64,000 nt of DNA from CAVSDF01 sp963726715. GTDB taxonomy: Bacteria; Bacteroidota; Rhodothermia; Rhodothermales; BA12. Positions 16,466 to 26,583 of the stretch are shown piece by piece (position 1 is the first letter of the stretch; each line of letters starts with the position of its first letter). The notes below the pieces were generated by a model, which worked only from the letters and a program-made list of their open reading frames with translations, did no database searches and was not told where the DNA came from. Both the position numbers and the translations under genes were made by a program. The stretch spans positions 62,001 to 126,000 of the forward strand of contig CAVSDF010000010.1 of the NCBI GenBank assembly GCA_963726715.1. Reading direction: 5' to 3'.

Positions 16466-18388
16466 ATGCCCGTTCTCCCGCTCGTTCAGAGGTCCGTTTT
16501 TGCAACCCACGATCTCCCCGGTGCGCCCGAGGCGGCAGGGGCTGGGATCGAGAGGCCGACGGGCGCGGAAGACATCCGGTGGAATCTCGACGACCTGTAC
16601 CCGTCGGTCGAGGAGCTGCGCGAGGACCTCGGCAACACGCTCCACGGCGGCGAGCGGCTCGCGCGTGAGTTCGCCGGGCGCATCGCCTCGCTCGATGCGC
16701 CGCACCTCGCGTCCTTCCTGCACCGCCTCGCCGCCCTCCACGACAGCGCCGGGCGCGCCTACGCCTACGCCTTCCTCGCCTGGGCCACCGACACCGCCGA
16801 CGCCGCGCGGGGGGCCCTCTTGCAGGAAGTGCAGGAGGCCTACGCCCGTCACCAGCAGAACACCGTCTTCTTCGACGTCGAATGGGCCGCCCTCGACGCC
16901 GGTGTCGCCCGGTCTCTCGCTTCCGACCCGGTGCTCGCGTCCTACCGCCACGCCCTCGACCTCATGACCGAGCGGCAGCGCCACGTGCTCTCGGAAGAGG
17001 TCGAGCGCGTTCTCGCCGATGTCGATGTGACGGGGCGCGCGGCGTGGACGCGCTACTTCGACCAGCTCCTCTCGGCGGCGCGCTTCGACCTCGACGGCGC
17101 CAGCCTGAGCGAGCAGGAGGTGCTGTCCCGCCTCCACAACCCCGACCGCGAGCTGCGCCGCCGCGCTGCCGCGTCCCTCACCGCCGGTCTGGAGCCGCTC
17201 GCGCCGTCGCTCGCCTTCGTTTTCAACACCGTCCTCGCCGACAAAGCCTCGCGCGACCGCCTGCGCGGCTACGACGGCTGGATCACGGCGCGCAACCAGG
17301 CCAACGAAGTCGACGACGCGAGCGTCGACGCGCTCGTCACGTCCGTCGCGAGCCGCTACGACCTCGCGCAGCGCTTCTACCGCCTCAAGGCCCGCCTGCT
17401 CGGCCTCGACGTGCTCGAAGACACCGACCGCTACGCGCCGCTCCCCGACGCCGACGCGTTCTACACGTGGGACGAGGCCCGGCGCGTCGTGACGTCCGCC
17501 TACGCCGATTTCCACGCGGACGCCGGCGCCATCGTCGCGCGGTTCTTCGACGAGCGCTGGATCGACGCGCCCGCGGTGCCGGGCAAGCGGGGCGGCGCGT
17601 TCTCGCACTCGACCGTGCCGAGTGCCCATCCGTACGTGCTCATGAACTACACCGGGCGCGTCCGCGACGTGCAGACGCTCGCCCACGAACTCGGCCACGG
17701 CCTCCACCAGACACTCGCGCGCGAGCAGGGCGTCTTCCACGCCGACACGCCGCTCACGACCGCCGAAACCGCGTCGGTCTTCGGCGAGATGCTCACCCAC
17801 CGCCGCCTGCTCTCCGAAATGCCCGACGACCGCGCCCGCCTCGCGCTCGCGGTCTCGCGCCTCGACGACACGATGGCGACCGTCTTCCGGCAGGTGTCGA
17901 TGAACCGCTTCGAGGACGCCATCCACACCGCCCGCCGCGGCGAGGGCGAACTCTCGCTCGACCGCTTCGACGACCTCTGGGAGGGCACGCAGCGCGACCT
18001 CTACGGCGATTCCGTCGCCCTCGGGCCGCACTACCGACGCTGGTGGTGCTACATCCCGCACATGGTTCACACGCCGGGCTACGTCTACGCGTACGCATTC
18101 GGCGAACTGCTCGTGCTCGCCCTCGCCGCGCGCTACGACGCATCGGAGAACGAAGACGGTGGGCGCGACGCCTTCGCCACGCGCTACCTCGACCTCCTCC
18201 GCGCGGGCGGATCGGACTACCCGCACGTCCTCGCCGCGCGTCTCGGCGTCGATCTGACCGACCCCGAGTTCTGGAACGGCGGCCTCGACAAGATCGCGGC
18301 GATGATCGCCGATGCCGAAGCCCTCGCCGACCGCCTCGACGCCGCTTCCGCCCACGCGCCAACCGGGGCGGGTGATGGCGCGGTCTGA
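16466..18388 (+). CDS. M3 family oligoendopeptidase F
   Basis: 640 residues from ATG 16466 (MPVLPLVQ). The start of the conserved part is DIRWNLDDLYPS near residue 36, a PepF hallmark. The zinc site is H407-E-L-G-H411 followed by the downstream Glu in TAETASVFGEML. Near the C-terminus WWCYIPHMVHTPGYVYAYAFGELLVLAL carries the conserved Tyr/His of the substrate pocket. It is a cytoplasmic metallopeptidase that degrades short peptides. The gene converges with the exported protein at 18395, only 6 bases apart. Confidence 0.93.
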   Translation: MPVLPLVQRSVFATHDLPGAPEAAGAGIERPTGAEDIRWNLDDLYPSVEELREDLGNTLHGGERLAREFAGRIASLDAPHLASFLHRLAALHDSAGRAYAYAFLAWATDTADAARGALLQEVQEAYARHQQNTVFFDVEWAALDAGVARSLASDPVLASYRHALDLMTERQRHVLSEEVERVLADVDVTGRAAWTRYFDQLLSAARFDLDGASLSEQEVLSRLHNPDRELRRRAAASLTAGLEPLAPSLAFVFNTVLADKASRDRLRGYDGWITARNQANEVDDASVDALVTSVASRYDLAQRFYRLKARLLGLDVLEDTDRYAPLPDADAFYTWDEARRVVTSAYADFHADAGAIVARFFDERWIDAPAVPGKRGGAFSHSTVPSAHPYVLMNYTGRVRDVQTLAHELGHGLHQTLAREQGVFHADTPLTTAETASVFGEMLTHRRLLSEMPDDRARLALAVSRLDDTMATVFRQVSMNRFEDAIHTARRGEGELSLDRFDDLWEGTQRDLYGDSVALGPHYRRWWCYIPHMVHTPGYVYAYAFGELLVLALAARYDASENEDGGRDAFATRYLDLLRAGGSDYPHVLAARLGVDLTDPEFWNGGLDKIAAMIADAEALADRLDAASAHAPTGAGDGAV

Positions 18389-18394
18389 CGCTCC

Positions 18395-19150
18395 TCAGCC
18401 GCCGAGCGGCGAGTAGAGGGCGACGGTGGAGATGGGCTGTGCCGGGCGGAAGGGCATGACGACGAGGCTCTCGAAGTCGGTGCGCGTCGGCATCACGCGC
18501 CCGTTGCGCAGGCGCTGCGTCTCGACGCGGGTGCGGGTTTCCTCGCGGAACCACGTCCCGAGGTCGATCCGCCGCACATCGACCCCGACGACCGACTGCG
18601 TCTCCGGATCGACGAAGAGCGTGAAGCGCCGCACGTTGTGCCCGTCGCCCGCGCCCGGCAGGGCCGTCGCCTCGACGATCTGAACGTCGAGATCGCCGAC
18701 GACGCTGTCGGAGCGGATGTCGAAGGCGAAGGCGTCGGGGCTGCGGAGGACGTCGGCGAGGTTGGCGAGCGCGAGCGCGCCGATGTCGTGCGGATCGGGC
18801 GTCGTGGTGCGCTCGGAGACGTAGGCGGTGAAGAAGCCGTAGTCGAAGGCGCCGCCGCTGGCGCGGGCGAGCGTGCGGGCGCCCTCGGTCGTCGCCTCGT
18901 CGAAGGCGCGGAGGAGGCCGTCGCGGTCGTGCTGCTCGGTGCGGGCGCGGCGCGTGTGCGGCGTGCTCCGGGCCGTCTGCCAGGCGGAGCGGAGCGACTC
19001 GAAGCGGGCGGACTCGAAGAGTCGCCGGGCGGTGTCGTCGCGCCTGACCTCCGGGGCCGCGCCGGGGGTGGGCGCAGGCCACAGCAGCGTCGCCGTCGCC
19101 GGGAGGGCGAGGCCGAGGAGTGCGAGGAGGACGACGAGGCGCCGGGTCAT
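18395..19150 (-). CDS. Hypothetical exported protein
   Basis: 251 residues from ATG 19150; the N-terminus (MTRRLVVLLALLGLALPATATLLW) is a signal peptide or signal anchor. No family recognised. The middle is Arg/Ala-rich and helical. The C-terminal half is beta-rich (FAFDIRSDSVVGDLDVQIVEATAL, FTLFVDPETQSVVGVDVRRID) and recalls outer-membrane lipoprotein-sorting or LolA-like sheets, but the match is too weak to name. The same frame stays open upstream with coding-like codon use to about 19501 (see the spacer entry), so the start is not certain. Confidence 0.65.
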   Translation of the reverse strand: MTRRLVVLLALLGLALPATATLLWPAPTPGAAPEVRRDDTARRLFESARFESLRSAWQTARSTPHTRRARTEQHDRDGLLRAFDEATTEGARTLARASGGAFDYGFFTAYVSERTTTPDPHDIGALALANLADVLRSPDAFAFDIRSDSVVGDLDVQIVEATALPGAGDGHNVRRFTLFVDPETQSVVGVDVRRIDLGTWFREETRTRVETQRLRNGRVMPTRTDFESLVVMPFRPAQPISTVALYSPLGG

Positions 19151-19784
19151 GGCAGGGCGGCGGGAGATGGCCGTCTCCTCCGCAAGAATCGACCCGGACT
19201 CGCTCTGAGACGCGCGGCGGCTCGCGGTGGCGGCGTCATCGGCGCCGTACACGTCCCACCGGAAGCGCCCGGCGAGGCGCGGATCGGCGACGTGAGGCCC
19301 GGTGCCGGGCGCGCCGAGGTGGCGGGGCAGGGGCCGCCAGACGGGCAGACGCGCGCCCTCGGCAACCACGGCGACCGCCGCGAGGGCCTCCTCGTCGCCC
19401 AAACTGCGCCAGCGCACCGGCGCACCGGCGGCCTCCACGCGCACGTCCACCGCGCGCGGCGCAGGGGCCGGTCGTGGCTTCGGAGGCGGCGGAGCGGACA
19501 CGGTCGGGCGGCGAATCGACGGCCGCAGTGCGCGGAACGTCGTTCCGGTATGCCCGGCCCGCGTGCCCCGTTCCGCCCCGGCGATTCGGGCGTATGTGCG
19601 CGGGAAGACCGGTAGGGGCACGATATATCGTGCCCCTACCTCGCATCGTCCACCGTCGGCGCATCGCATCGTCCCCGGACGGTCCGATGGGCACCTCACC
19701 CGCCGCGTCAACGGCCCCGAATCCCCAGCCCGGATTCCCCGCGCCTTCACCGACACGCCCGCGCGGAATCCGCAGATTGCGGCA
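19151..19784. other. 634-base spacer with a possible coding remnant
   Basis: No confident gene. On the minus strand 19151-19501 is open in the frame of the exported protein and has typical codon use (VDVRVEAAGAPVRWRSLGDE), starting perhaps at GTG 19501. It could be an N-terminal extension or a broken neighbour whose stop was lost. The GTAG palindrome at 19612-19639 lies beyond it, then the plain stretch before the riboswitch. Confidence 0.45.
19612..19639. repeat. GTAG-palindrome, ATATAT core
   Basis: A perfect 28-base self-complementary sequence with arms GTAGGGGCACGATA. It shares the outer GTAG(A/G)G(A/G) ends with the elements at 1722 and 33022, but has a different core. Located 150 bases upstream of the TPP riboswitch. 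Confidence 0.85.
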
Positions 19785-19867
19785 GCCTGTGGGGGTGTCC
19801 GGCGCGAGCCGGGCTGAGAGAGTCCCTTCGAACCTGACCCGGATCATACCGGCGTAGGAAACCAGGC
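19785..19867 (+). promoter_or_regulatory. TPP riboswitch (THI box)
   Basis: All conserved parts of the thiamine pyrophosphate aptamer are visible: closing stem GCCTG/CAGGC, GGGGGTGTCCGG, the GGGCTGAGAG loop, the TTCGAACCTGACCCGG segment, ATCATACCGGCGTAGGAA and ACCAGG. It lies 113 bases upstream of the TonB-dependent receptor at 19981, so binding of TPP should repress synthesis of a thiamine-related outer-membrane receptor. No obvious T-rich terminator follows, which suggests control of translation, an inference. Confidence 0.95.
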
Positions 19868-19980
19868 GCCCGAAGCGGTCCCGTCGTGGGATGCGCGACG
19901 GCGTGCGCGGCGCGTCCGCAGGCCCTGTCCCGATGGCACCTCCCTCCACGGAGGCGCCTCCACCGCCTGCCCCCCGTCCG

Positions 19981-22478
19981 ATGCGCGCCCTGTTCGCCCT
20001 CGCCGTCCTGATGATCGCCGCCCCCGCCGCGCTCGCCCAGACCCTCTCCGGACGCGTCACCGACGCCTTTGCGAATGAGGCCGCTGCCCCGTGCCAACGT
20101 CATCGTTTCGATGCCGACGCTTGGAACCACCACCGACGAGGACGGGCGCTACCGCCTCGTCTTCCCGGCGAAGGGGAGGTATCAGATTCGTGTCTCCTAC
20201 GTCGGCTATCAGACGAGTACGCGTACGGTCGATGTCGCGGGCGACGAGGTGCTCGACGTCGTGCTTAGCGAGGACAGGGTCGGGGTCGTCGAACCCGATT
20301 TTACCGTCACGTCCGACGCTGTCGGGCGGGCCGGGCGGGCGGCGCCGGTGACGGTCTCGCGGATGAGCGCCGCCGCCATCGCCGAACAGCCCGCCGCCAA
20401 GGACCTCGCGGTCACGCTCGCCTCGCAGCCGTCGGTGACGACGTACTCGGAGGCGGGCCACGGGCTTGGCTACGCGACGCTTCGCCTGCGCGGCTTCGAC
20501 GAACGGCGCCTCGCCGTCACGATCAACGGGCAGCCGATGAACGACCCGGAAGACCACGCCGTCTACTGGCTCAATTTCATGGACCTGCAATCGGGCATCC
20601 AGGACGTCGAGATCCAGCGCGGCGCGGGCTCGGCGGTCTACGGGACGACGCGGCATCGGCGGGGCGGTCAACATCGTCGTCGATCCGTTCAGCAGGGCGC
20701 GTTCGCTGTCGGTCGAGGGCGGCGCCGGGGCGTTCGGCACGCGCAGCGCGTCGGTGGGGGCGCAGACGGGGCGCGTGCTCGATGGCCGCGTCCGCGCCTT
20801 CGCCCGCGTGACGCGCCTCGCCTCCGACGGCTACCGCTGCCACTCGTGGGCGCGCTTCACGCGCGTGACGGCGGGCGTCGAGGTGATTCCGAGCGACGAT
20901 CACCGCATCACCGTCCTCGGCTTCGGCGGGCCGCAGCACGACGCGCTCGCCTACTACGGCATCGACAAGGCCGCCAACGACGCCGAATCGCGCGACTGCG
21001 CCGACGACACGCAGCGCCGCTACAACTACGGCGCCGTCTCGGGCGATGTCGAGCGCTTCTCGCAGCCCTTCCTGACCGCCTCGCACGTCTGGTCGGTGCG
21101 GAACGGCCTGCGCGTCGAGCAGACGCTCTACGGCACGCGCGGCGTCGGCTTCTTCGACTTCGACGGATCGTTCCGCAGCGCCGACTACCTCCGTCTCCCG
21201 GCGGGCGCAGGCGGCATCGCCGACCGCTCGGCGCCCCTCTACGACGTGGCGCCCGGCGCCGCGCTCACCTTCCGCGCGTACGTCGACAACCGGCGCGTCG
21301 GCTACCTGCCGCGCGTGGTGATGGAGCGCGGGACGAGCCGGTTCGTCGTCGGCGCCGACCTGCTCGCGCACCGCTCGCTCCACTGGGGCCGCATCGAGGC
21401 GACGACGCTCGCGGGCGCGCCGTCAGGGGCGGAAGCGCCGAAGGTCTACTCGTACCGCGGTGGCAAGGAGCACGCCGCCGTCTACGGCTCGGCCCTCGTG
21501 CGTCCAGTGGATCGGCTCGCGGTTCAGGCGGACCTGTCGGTGCGCGCGCTCCGCTACCGCCTGCGCGACGAGGCGTACTTCGGGCAGTCGTTCGACGTCC
21601 CCTACCTCTTCGTCAACCCGCGGCTCGGCGCGACCGTCAACCCCGACGGCAAGACGAAGGCGTATGCGAGCGTGGCGTTCGCGCAGCGCGAGGCACGCCT
21701 GAAGAACTTCTACGACGCCGACGAGGCCGGATCGGGCGCCGAACCCTTCTTCGCCCGCCGCCCGGACGGCTCGTTCGATTTCGCGCGTCCGTTCGTGCGC
21801 CCGGAGACGGCTATCAACGTCGAACTCGGCGCCGCGCACGATGCGCGGAACTGGCGCGCGGGTGTGACCGGCTACGCCTACCTCTTCCGCGACGAGATCG
21901 TGGCCTCCGGCGGCCTCGACGCCTACGGCGTGCCCCGCACCGGCAACGCCGCCCGGACGCGGCACGTGGGCGTGGAGCTCGAGGCGAACGCCGTCGTCCC
22001 GCGCCTCTCGTGGCTCCTCGCAAGCGCGAGCGCGACCGTGAGCGACGACCGCTTCGTCCGCTTCGACGAGTTCGACGACGCCGGCGCGCCCGTCTCGCGC
22101 GACGGCAACCGCATCGCCCTCTTCCCCGCCGCGAGCGCCCGCATGGACCTCAGCGCCAACCACACCACCTCCGCAGCCCTCATCGGCGGACGCATCGGCC
22201 TGCGCGTGCAGGGCGTCCAGCCGACGACCAACGCGGGCACGCAGGACCGCGGCGCCGTCCTCGACGCCTACGCCCTCACCGACGCGAGTGTCTGGACCGA
22301 GCGCTGGTTCTCCGGCAGCAGCATCCGCGCCTCGCTCGACCTCAACAACGCCTTCGACGCCCGCATCCTCGGCGGCGGCAACAGCGGCGGCTTCTTCCCG
22401 GTCGCCCGCCGCCACCTCTTCGCCACCCTCCGCTACACGTTCGGCTCCCGCGGGGGCATCATCAATGTCGACGCGTGA
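19981..22478 (+). CDS. TonB-dependent outer-membrane receptor, TPP-regulated (two frameshifts)
   Basis: Starts at ATG 19981 with a signal peptide (MRALFALAVLMIAAPAALAQ). A CarboxypepD-regulatory-like domain follows (SGRVTDA...TTTDEDGRYRLVFPAKG), then a plug domain (GYATLRLRGFDERRLAVTINGQ, GSAVYGT) and a barrel ending GGIINVDA. Two single-base insertions break the frame: near 20080 (an extra G after GAG; correction gives EPLPRANVIV) and near 20650 (an extra C; correction gives GIGGAVNIVVDPF). Everything after 20652 is intact. The riboswitch upstream points to uptake of thiamine or a thiamine precursor. The breaks may be sequencing errors, since both flanks stay conserved. Confidence 0.85.
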
Positions 22479-22955
22479 CGCTCTCAGACGCGCGAGAACC
22501 TGTCAGATCGGGGAACCTGACAGGTGCAGCGGCGGGACAGACCACGTAGCGGTTGTTGCGGAAGCGGATGGGCATCGTCACCCACACCTCTACGGGTTTG
22601 CGTCCTTGACGGCGGGGGTGAAGCGCCACTGCCGGGCCGCGTCGGTCGCGGCGGCGAGGAAGAGCGGCGCGTACGGGTTGTGGGCAGGCAACTCGGCGCC
22701 GTTGCGGGTCTCGGTCTGGCGCAGCAGTTCGATCGTTTCGATGGCCCCGTGGGCCCGAATCCACAACTTGAGGAAGACGCGCGAATCGACGGTGTCGCGG
22801 CGGGCAGTTTCAGGGTACGCGGCTTGGACCACGTGGTCGGCCAGCGGGGCAGGCTGCGTATCCACCTCGACCATCACCGGCGGCGGCGTACGCTGGGCGA
22901 GGGTGGCGGGGGCGGTGGCCGTGGCGAGAGCGGCGAGCAGGAGAATGCGTTTCAT
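22462..22955 (-). CDS. TonB-family protein with C-terminal TonB domain (frameshifted)
   Basis: Starts at ATG 22955 with a signal peptide (MKRILLLAALATATAPATLAQ). The body is a TonB C-terminal-like domain (RVFLKLWIRAHGAIETIELL, AARQWRFTPAVKDA). The frame ends early near 22600; dropping one base restores KPVEVWVTMPIRFRNNR, the expected end of this domain. The corrected frame stops at 22462 within the GACAGG palindrome. No proline-rich span or membrane anchor is present, so this is a small periplasmic TonB-fold protein of the kind that accompanies M56/BlaR1 genes in Bacteroidota. Third gene of the blaI-M56 cluster. Confidence 0.7.
22499..22526. repeat. CCTGTCAGG/CCTGACAGG palindrome
   Basis: ACCTGTCAGATC-GGGGA-ACCTGACAGGT with one mismatch in the arms, between the convergent receptor and tonB-like genes. 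Related copies lie at 25686, 30651 and 48439. Likely a bidirectional terminator hairpin. Confidence 0.75.
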
Positions 22956-22996
22956 GGGGAAGGGAGGTGGGTTGAATGGGGATCGTTGGAATGGTG

Positions 22997-25116
22997 TCAG
23001 CGCAGGCGCGCGATGGCGGCTTCGAGGGTCGGGACAGTGCTCAGGTGCTTTTCGATGCCCGTCTCCATAAGAGCGCGATCTTCAGGCGTGGCAGCCTGAG
23101 CGGAAACCCGAAGTCGGGCTGCACTGGCGCGATGTCTGGCGACGATGCACTCGAGAACCGGGATGTCGCTCGGAGTCGCCACTGCACCGTCGAGGCGAAG
23201 ACTTTCAGGCTCGCCGAGCCGGACGGAAAGAGTCTGCGAGCCGCATTCGAGGCCGCTCTCGCTGGATGCAGATGGCACTGACGGGGCGAGCCGGAAGCGC
23301 ACCGGAATCGTCACCCACACTGCGACCGGGGTGCCGTTCTGCTCGGCGGGCGAGAAACGCCATGAGCGTAGCGCCGTGCGAGCGGCGTCGGCGAAGGCGG
23401 TGTCGTAGGGCGAGGGCGGCCCATTCAGCGTCGAGAGGTCGCGCCCGTTTTGCGTCGCGGCGACGCGCATTACCTGCACGGCCTCGACGCCGCCGTCGGC
23501 GCGGACCCAGACGCGCGCTATCACGCGGGTCCTCGACGCTGTCGCGCCGCGCGGGATCGGGGAAGGTCGGCTCGGGACGGCTCGTCGGCACCGGCTGGCG
23601 TTGGACAGCCACGAAGTCCGGCGGGGTGTCGCCGGTCGGCGCCGGGTCGATGGGGATGAGGACCGGCAACGACGGCGAGGCGGGCGCAGAGGTGGCGTTG
23701 AAGCGGAGCGCGAGGACGGCGTTCTGGCCGGGTGTCGTGGGGACGGTGTATCGCGCCATTCGCGCGACCGTGAGGGCGGGCTCGTTAAAGAGCTCGTTGT
23801 CGGAGCGCGCGATGGTGGCGGCGGTGACGGTGCCGCTCTGGCCGACGGTGACGCGCACATCGACGGTTGCCGAGATTCCGGCCTGCCGGGCGATCATGGG
23901 CACGCGGAGGTCGGACTGGGCGTAGAGTTCGGCGCGGTTGAGGAGGACGGGATCGGCAGCGGTGCCGGCACGAACGTCCGGCGCATCGGGGTCTGTGGGC
24001 GCGGCGGGGACGCTGAATGTGTCGCTCGGCGTAGCAAAGCCGGTGGTAGACCCGATGGGTGCGGCGCTGCCGAACGGCACAGCTGCGGCGGCGCTCAGCA
24101 CGAGCGCGAGCGCGGCAGCGGCCACGGGCGCGGCGGGCGAGCGGTGAGCGGAGACGGGCGTCAGGAGCGTGGCGACGCGGCGGCGCAGGGTGGTTGGGCG
24201 GACGGACATGGATGCGGTAACAGTGTGGACGAAGGACGGGCGCGTGGCTACGCGCACGAGGAGGTCGGCGTAGGCGCGGCGCGCGGCGGGGTGGGCGGCG
24301 ATGACGGCGGCGTCGCACGCCTGCTCGCGGCGCAGGTCGAGACGCGCGGCGGCAATCCGGGCGAGAGGGTGCCACGCGAGGACGGCGCCGAGGACGCGCT
24401 CGGCGGCGAGGCCGCTCAGGTCGCCGTGGGCGATGTGCGCGATCTCGTGGGCGAGCGCGAGCGTCAGGGCGTCGGGGTCGGTGGCGAGGGTGCGCGGCAG
24501 GCAGACCGTCGCCACGCCGCGCGGCGGTGGGCGAAAGGCACGTCCCCGTCGCATAGCCGCACCGCCGGGGCCGAGAACGTCGGCGCGGTCGGCGAGCGCG
24601 TCGGCGCGGCGCCTGCACGTCGCGCGGGGCGGCGTCGGAGGCGGCAAGCAGCCGGCGCAGGGCGACGTGCGAGCGGACGTGGCGCGCGAGGGCGAGCGCG
24701 ACCGCACCGCCGACGGCGACGACCCCGATGCCGAGCGCGAGCGCCAGCCACGGCACGCCGACAGGGGTACCGCCCGGCAATCCGAGCATCTCGGCGACCG
24801 GCTGCGACGGCGCGCCCGTCGCCACGACCGTCCACTCGGGCAGCACCAGACCCGCTGCGATGCCCGCCGTGGCCACCGGGCCACCTACGTTGGCCGGAAC
24901 GACGGCCCGCATCGCGAGCCCGAGCGGAAGAGCGGTGAGGATGGCGACGAGCAGCCCGGCGCGCAGGCGCGGACGGCGCAGCGACACGAGCGCGTCGGCG
25001 GCCAGGACGGCGGCGGCGCCGATGCTCCACGCGGCGACCGGCAGCCAGAACACGACGAGCGAGCTGCGCCCGAGGTGGACGAGCGCGTCGAGGAGGGAAA
25101 TGAGGAGCGGCGTCAT
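22997..25116 (-). CDS. M56/BlaR1-family membrane metallopeptidase with two C-terminal TonB domains (frameshifted)
   Basis: Starts at ATG 25116 (MTPLLISLLDALVHLG). Three or four membrane helices lead into the M56 protease domain with the zinc motif HEIAH in LALAHEIAHIAHGDLSG (about 24430-24460) and the RREQACDAAV segment. A further helix (AAAALALVLSAAAAVPFG) precedes two TonB C-terminal-like domains (VDVRVTVGQSGTVTAATI and VIARVWVRADGGVEAVQV). At least three shifts lie between about 24535 and 24620 and one near 23530; correcting them gives one continuous protein. M56 proteins sense an envelope signal and inactivate a BlaI-type repressor, encoded here just upstream. Confidence 0.75.
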
Positions 25117-25189
25117 CGGGGCAAACGAGGCGGGAGGATAGAAGCAGCGCACCAGCAAATCGGCGCGTCAGCGGACGGTGGGTGGGGCT

Positions 25190-25584
25190 TCAGATGCGGT
25201 CGAGGAGGCGGCGCAGTTCGTCGCGCTCCTCGTCGGTGATGCGTTCGTCGCCGACGAGCGTGCGCACGAGGGCCGTCGGCGATCCGTCGAAGACGTGGCC
25301 GAGAAAGCCGCGCAGCAGTCCCTGCCTCACCGCCTCCGGCGCCTGCGCCGCCGGTAGTGGTCGACGCGCCCGATCCGCCGCCGCGTGATGAGCGCCTTCG
25401 TTTCGAGGTTCTTCAGCACCGTCATCACTGTCGTGTAAGCGAGGGGACGGTCGAGGAGGATGCGGTCGAGCACGGCGGAGGCGTTGGCGTCGCCGCCGGT
25501 CTCCTCGCCAATGGCCCAGACGTGGCGGAGGACTTCCATCTTGGTCTCACCGACCGAAACGAGGGAGGGGGCGCGGCGGGACAT
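25190..25584 (-). CDS. BlaI/MecI-family transcriptional repressor (frameshifted)
   Basis: Starts at ATG 25584 (MSRRAPSLVSVGETKMEVL). The winged-helix DNA-binding domain is complete: EVLRHVWAIGEE, DRPLAYTTVMTVLKNLETKALITRRRIGRVDHY. A one-base deletion near 25352 then gives an Arg run and a stop; the corrected frame continues AAQAPEAVRQGLLRGFLGHV and ends RRLLDRI at 25190, the normal dimerisation tail. BlaI repressors bind upstream of their own operon and are cleaved after M56 activation. The M56 gene follows 73 bases downstream. Confidence 0.85.
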
Positions 25585-25625
25585 GTATCTACGATTGTTT
25601 TAGTACGTGATCAATAGTATGGACC
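25585..25625 (-). promoter_or_regulatory. AT-rich promoter/operator region of the blaI operon
   Basis: The 40 bases before the blaI start are strikingly AT-rich for this genome and hold repeated TACTA half-sites (minus strand ATACTATTGATCACG and GTACTAAAACAATCGTAG). Position and composition suggest the promoter and autoregulatory operator of BlaI; no exact consensus is claimed. Confidence 0.4.
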
Positions 25626-25685
25626 CCTCACGCCTCTGTCAAGAGGAAGCGCCGGGATTTTTTCGGGACGACTTCAAAGGCCAAC

Positions 25686-25713
25686 ACCTGTCAGGTCGGG
25701 GAACCTGACAGGT
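25686..25713. repeat. CCTGTCAGG palindrome, perfect arms
   Basis: ACCTGTCAGGT and ACCTGACAGGT around CGGGGA, the most symmetric copy of this family. It separates the blaI promoter from the convergent end of the glycosyltransferase gene. A GTGAG-type repeat remnant follows at 25745-25770. Confidence 0.8.
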
Positions 25714-25774
25714 TCGACGTGGCGCGGGCGCCGTCATCCCCCCCCACCTCACACTCTCACACTCACCATCCCCG

Positions 25775-26479
25775 TCACCCCCGCGATGCGTCGTAGCGGT
25801 AGGCGGCGGCGAGGCGGTCGGGGTCGGCGCCGCTGATGTAGGCGAGCCAGAGGCGGGCGTTGGTGGCCTGCTGGCGGAGGGCGCCGGTCGCGGCGAAGCG
25901 GCGGCTGCTCGTCGTCACCGACACGCCGAGGCGGGCGAGGCGGCGGCGGCGGGCGAGCCGACGGGCCATCTCGACGTCCTCGAAGGCCGCGATCTCCGGG
26001 AATCCGCCGAGGTCCTCGAACACATCGCGGCGCACCCAGAGCGCGCGGTCGCCGAAGGTCAGCGCGGCGATGGGCAGCCGCGACAGCTGCGCGTAGAGCT
26101 GCAACAGGGGCGTCGGACGGTCGAAGCGCAGGCGAAAGACGCCTGCCTCGGCGCCCTGTTCGACGGCGCTCGAGATGGCCTGGGCAGCGCGTTCGTCGAG
26201 GCGCGTGTCGGCGTGGAGGAAGCACAGCACGTCGACGCGGTCGCCGAGGGCGGCGGCGCCCGCGTTCATCTGCACCGCCCGTCCGCGCGGCGCGTCGACC
26301 GTTTCCGCGCCTGCCGCCTGCGCCACATCCACCGTCGCATCCACCGAGCCGCCATCCGCAACGACGACTGCCACCGCGCCTGCCGCCCACGCCGACGCCA
26401 CCGCGCCGCCGACGGTCGCCGCCTCGCGGAGCGTCGGGATGACGACGCCGACGCGGAGGGCGGGTGCGGAAGATGGCAT
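25775..26479 (-). CDS. Family 2 glycosyltransferase (TIGR04283-like)
   Basis: 234 residues from ATG 26479. The GT-A fold is clear: VGVVIPTLREAATVGGAV at the N-terminus, VVADGGSVDATVD, then the metal-binding FLHADTRL, and LTFGDRALWVRRDVFEDLGG with FEDVEMARRLARR. Length and motifs fit the TIGR04283 family, which often neighbours a TIGR04282 protein; here that partner gene is at 32332, about 6 kb away. Substrate unknown. The gene follows the DDAH-like gene by about 100 bases on the same strand. Confidence 0.82.
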   Translation of the reverse strand: MPSSAPALRVGVVIPTLREAATVGGAVASAWAAGAVAVVVADGGSVDATVDVAQAAGAETVDAPRGRAVQMNAGAAALGDRVDVLCFLHADTRLDERAAQAISSAVEQGAEAGVFRLRFDRPTPLLQLYAQLSRLPIAALTFGDRALWVRRDVFEDLGGFPEIAAFEDVEMARRLARRRRLARLGVSVTTSSRRFAATGALRQQATNARLWLAYISGADPDRLAAAYRYDASRG

Positions 26480-26583
26480 GGACGAATTCGAGAGGTCGGG
26501 AAACCTGTCCCCTTGGCGCGGCGCCAGGGTGGAGCGCTCGCCCATCGCCCGATGCTCCATCCCCCATACCCGATCTCCCGCGC

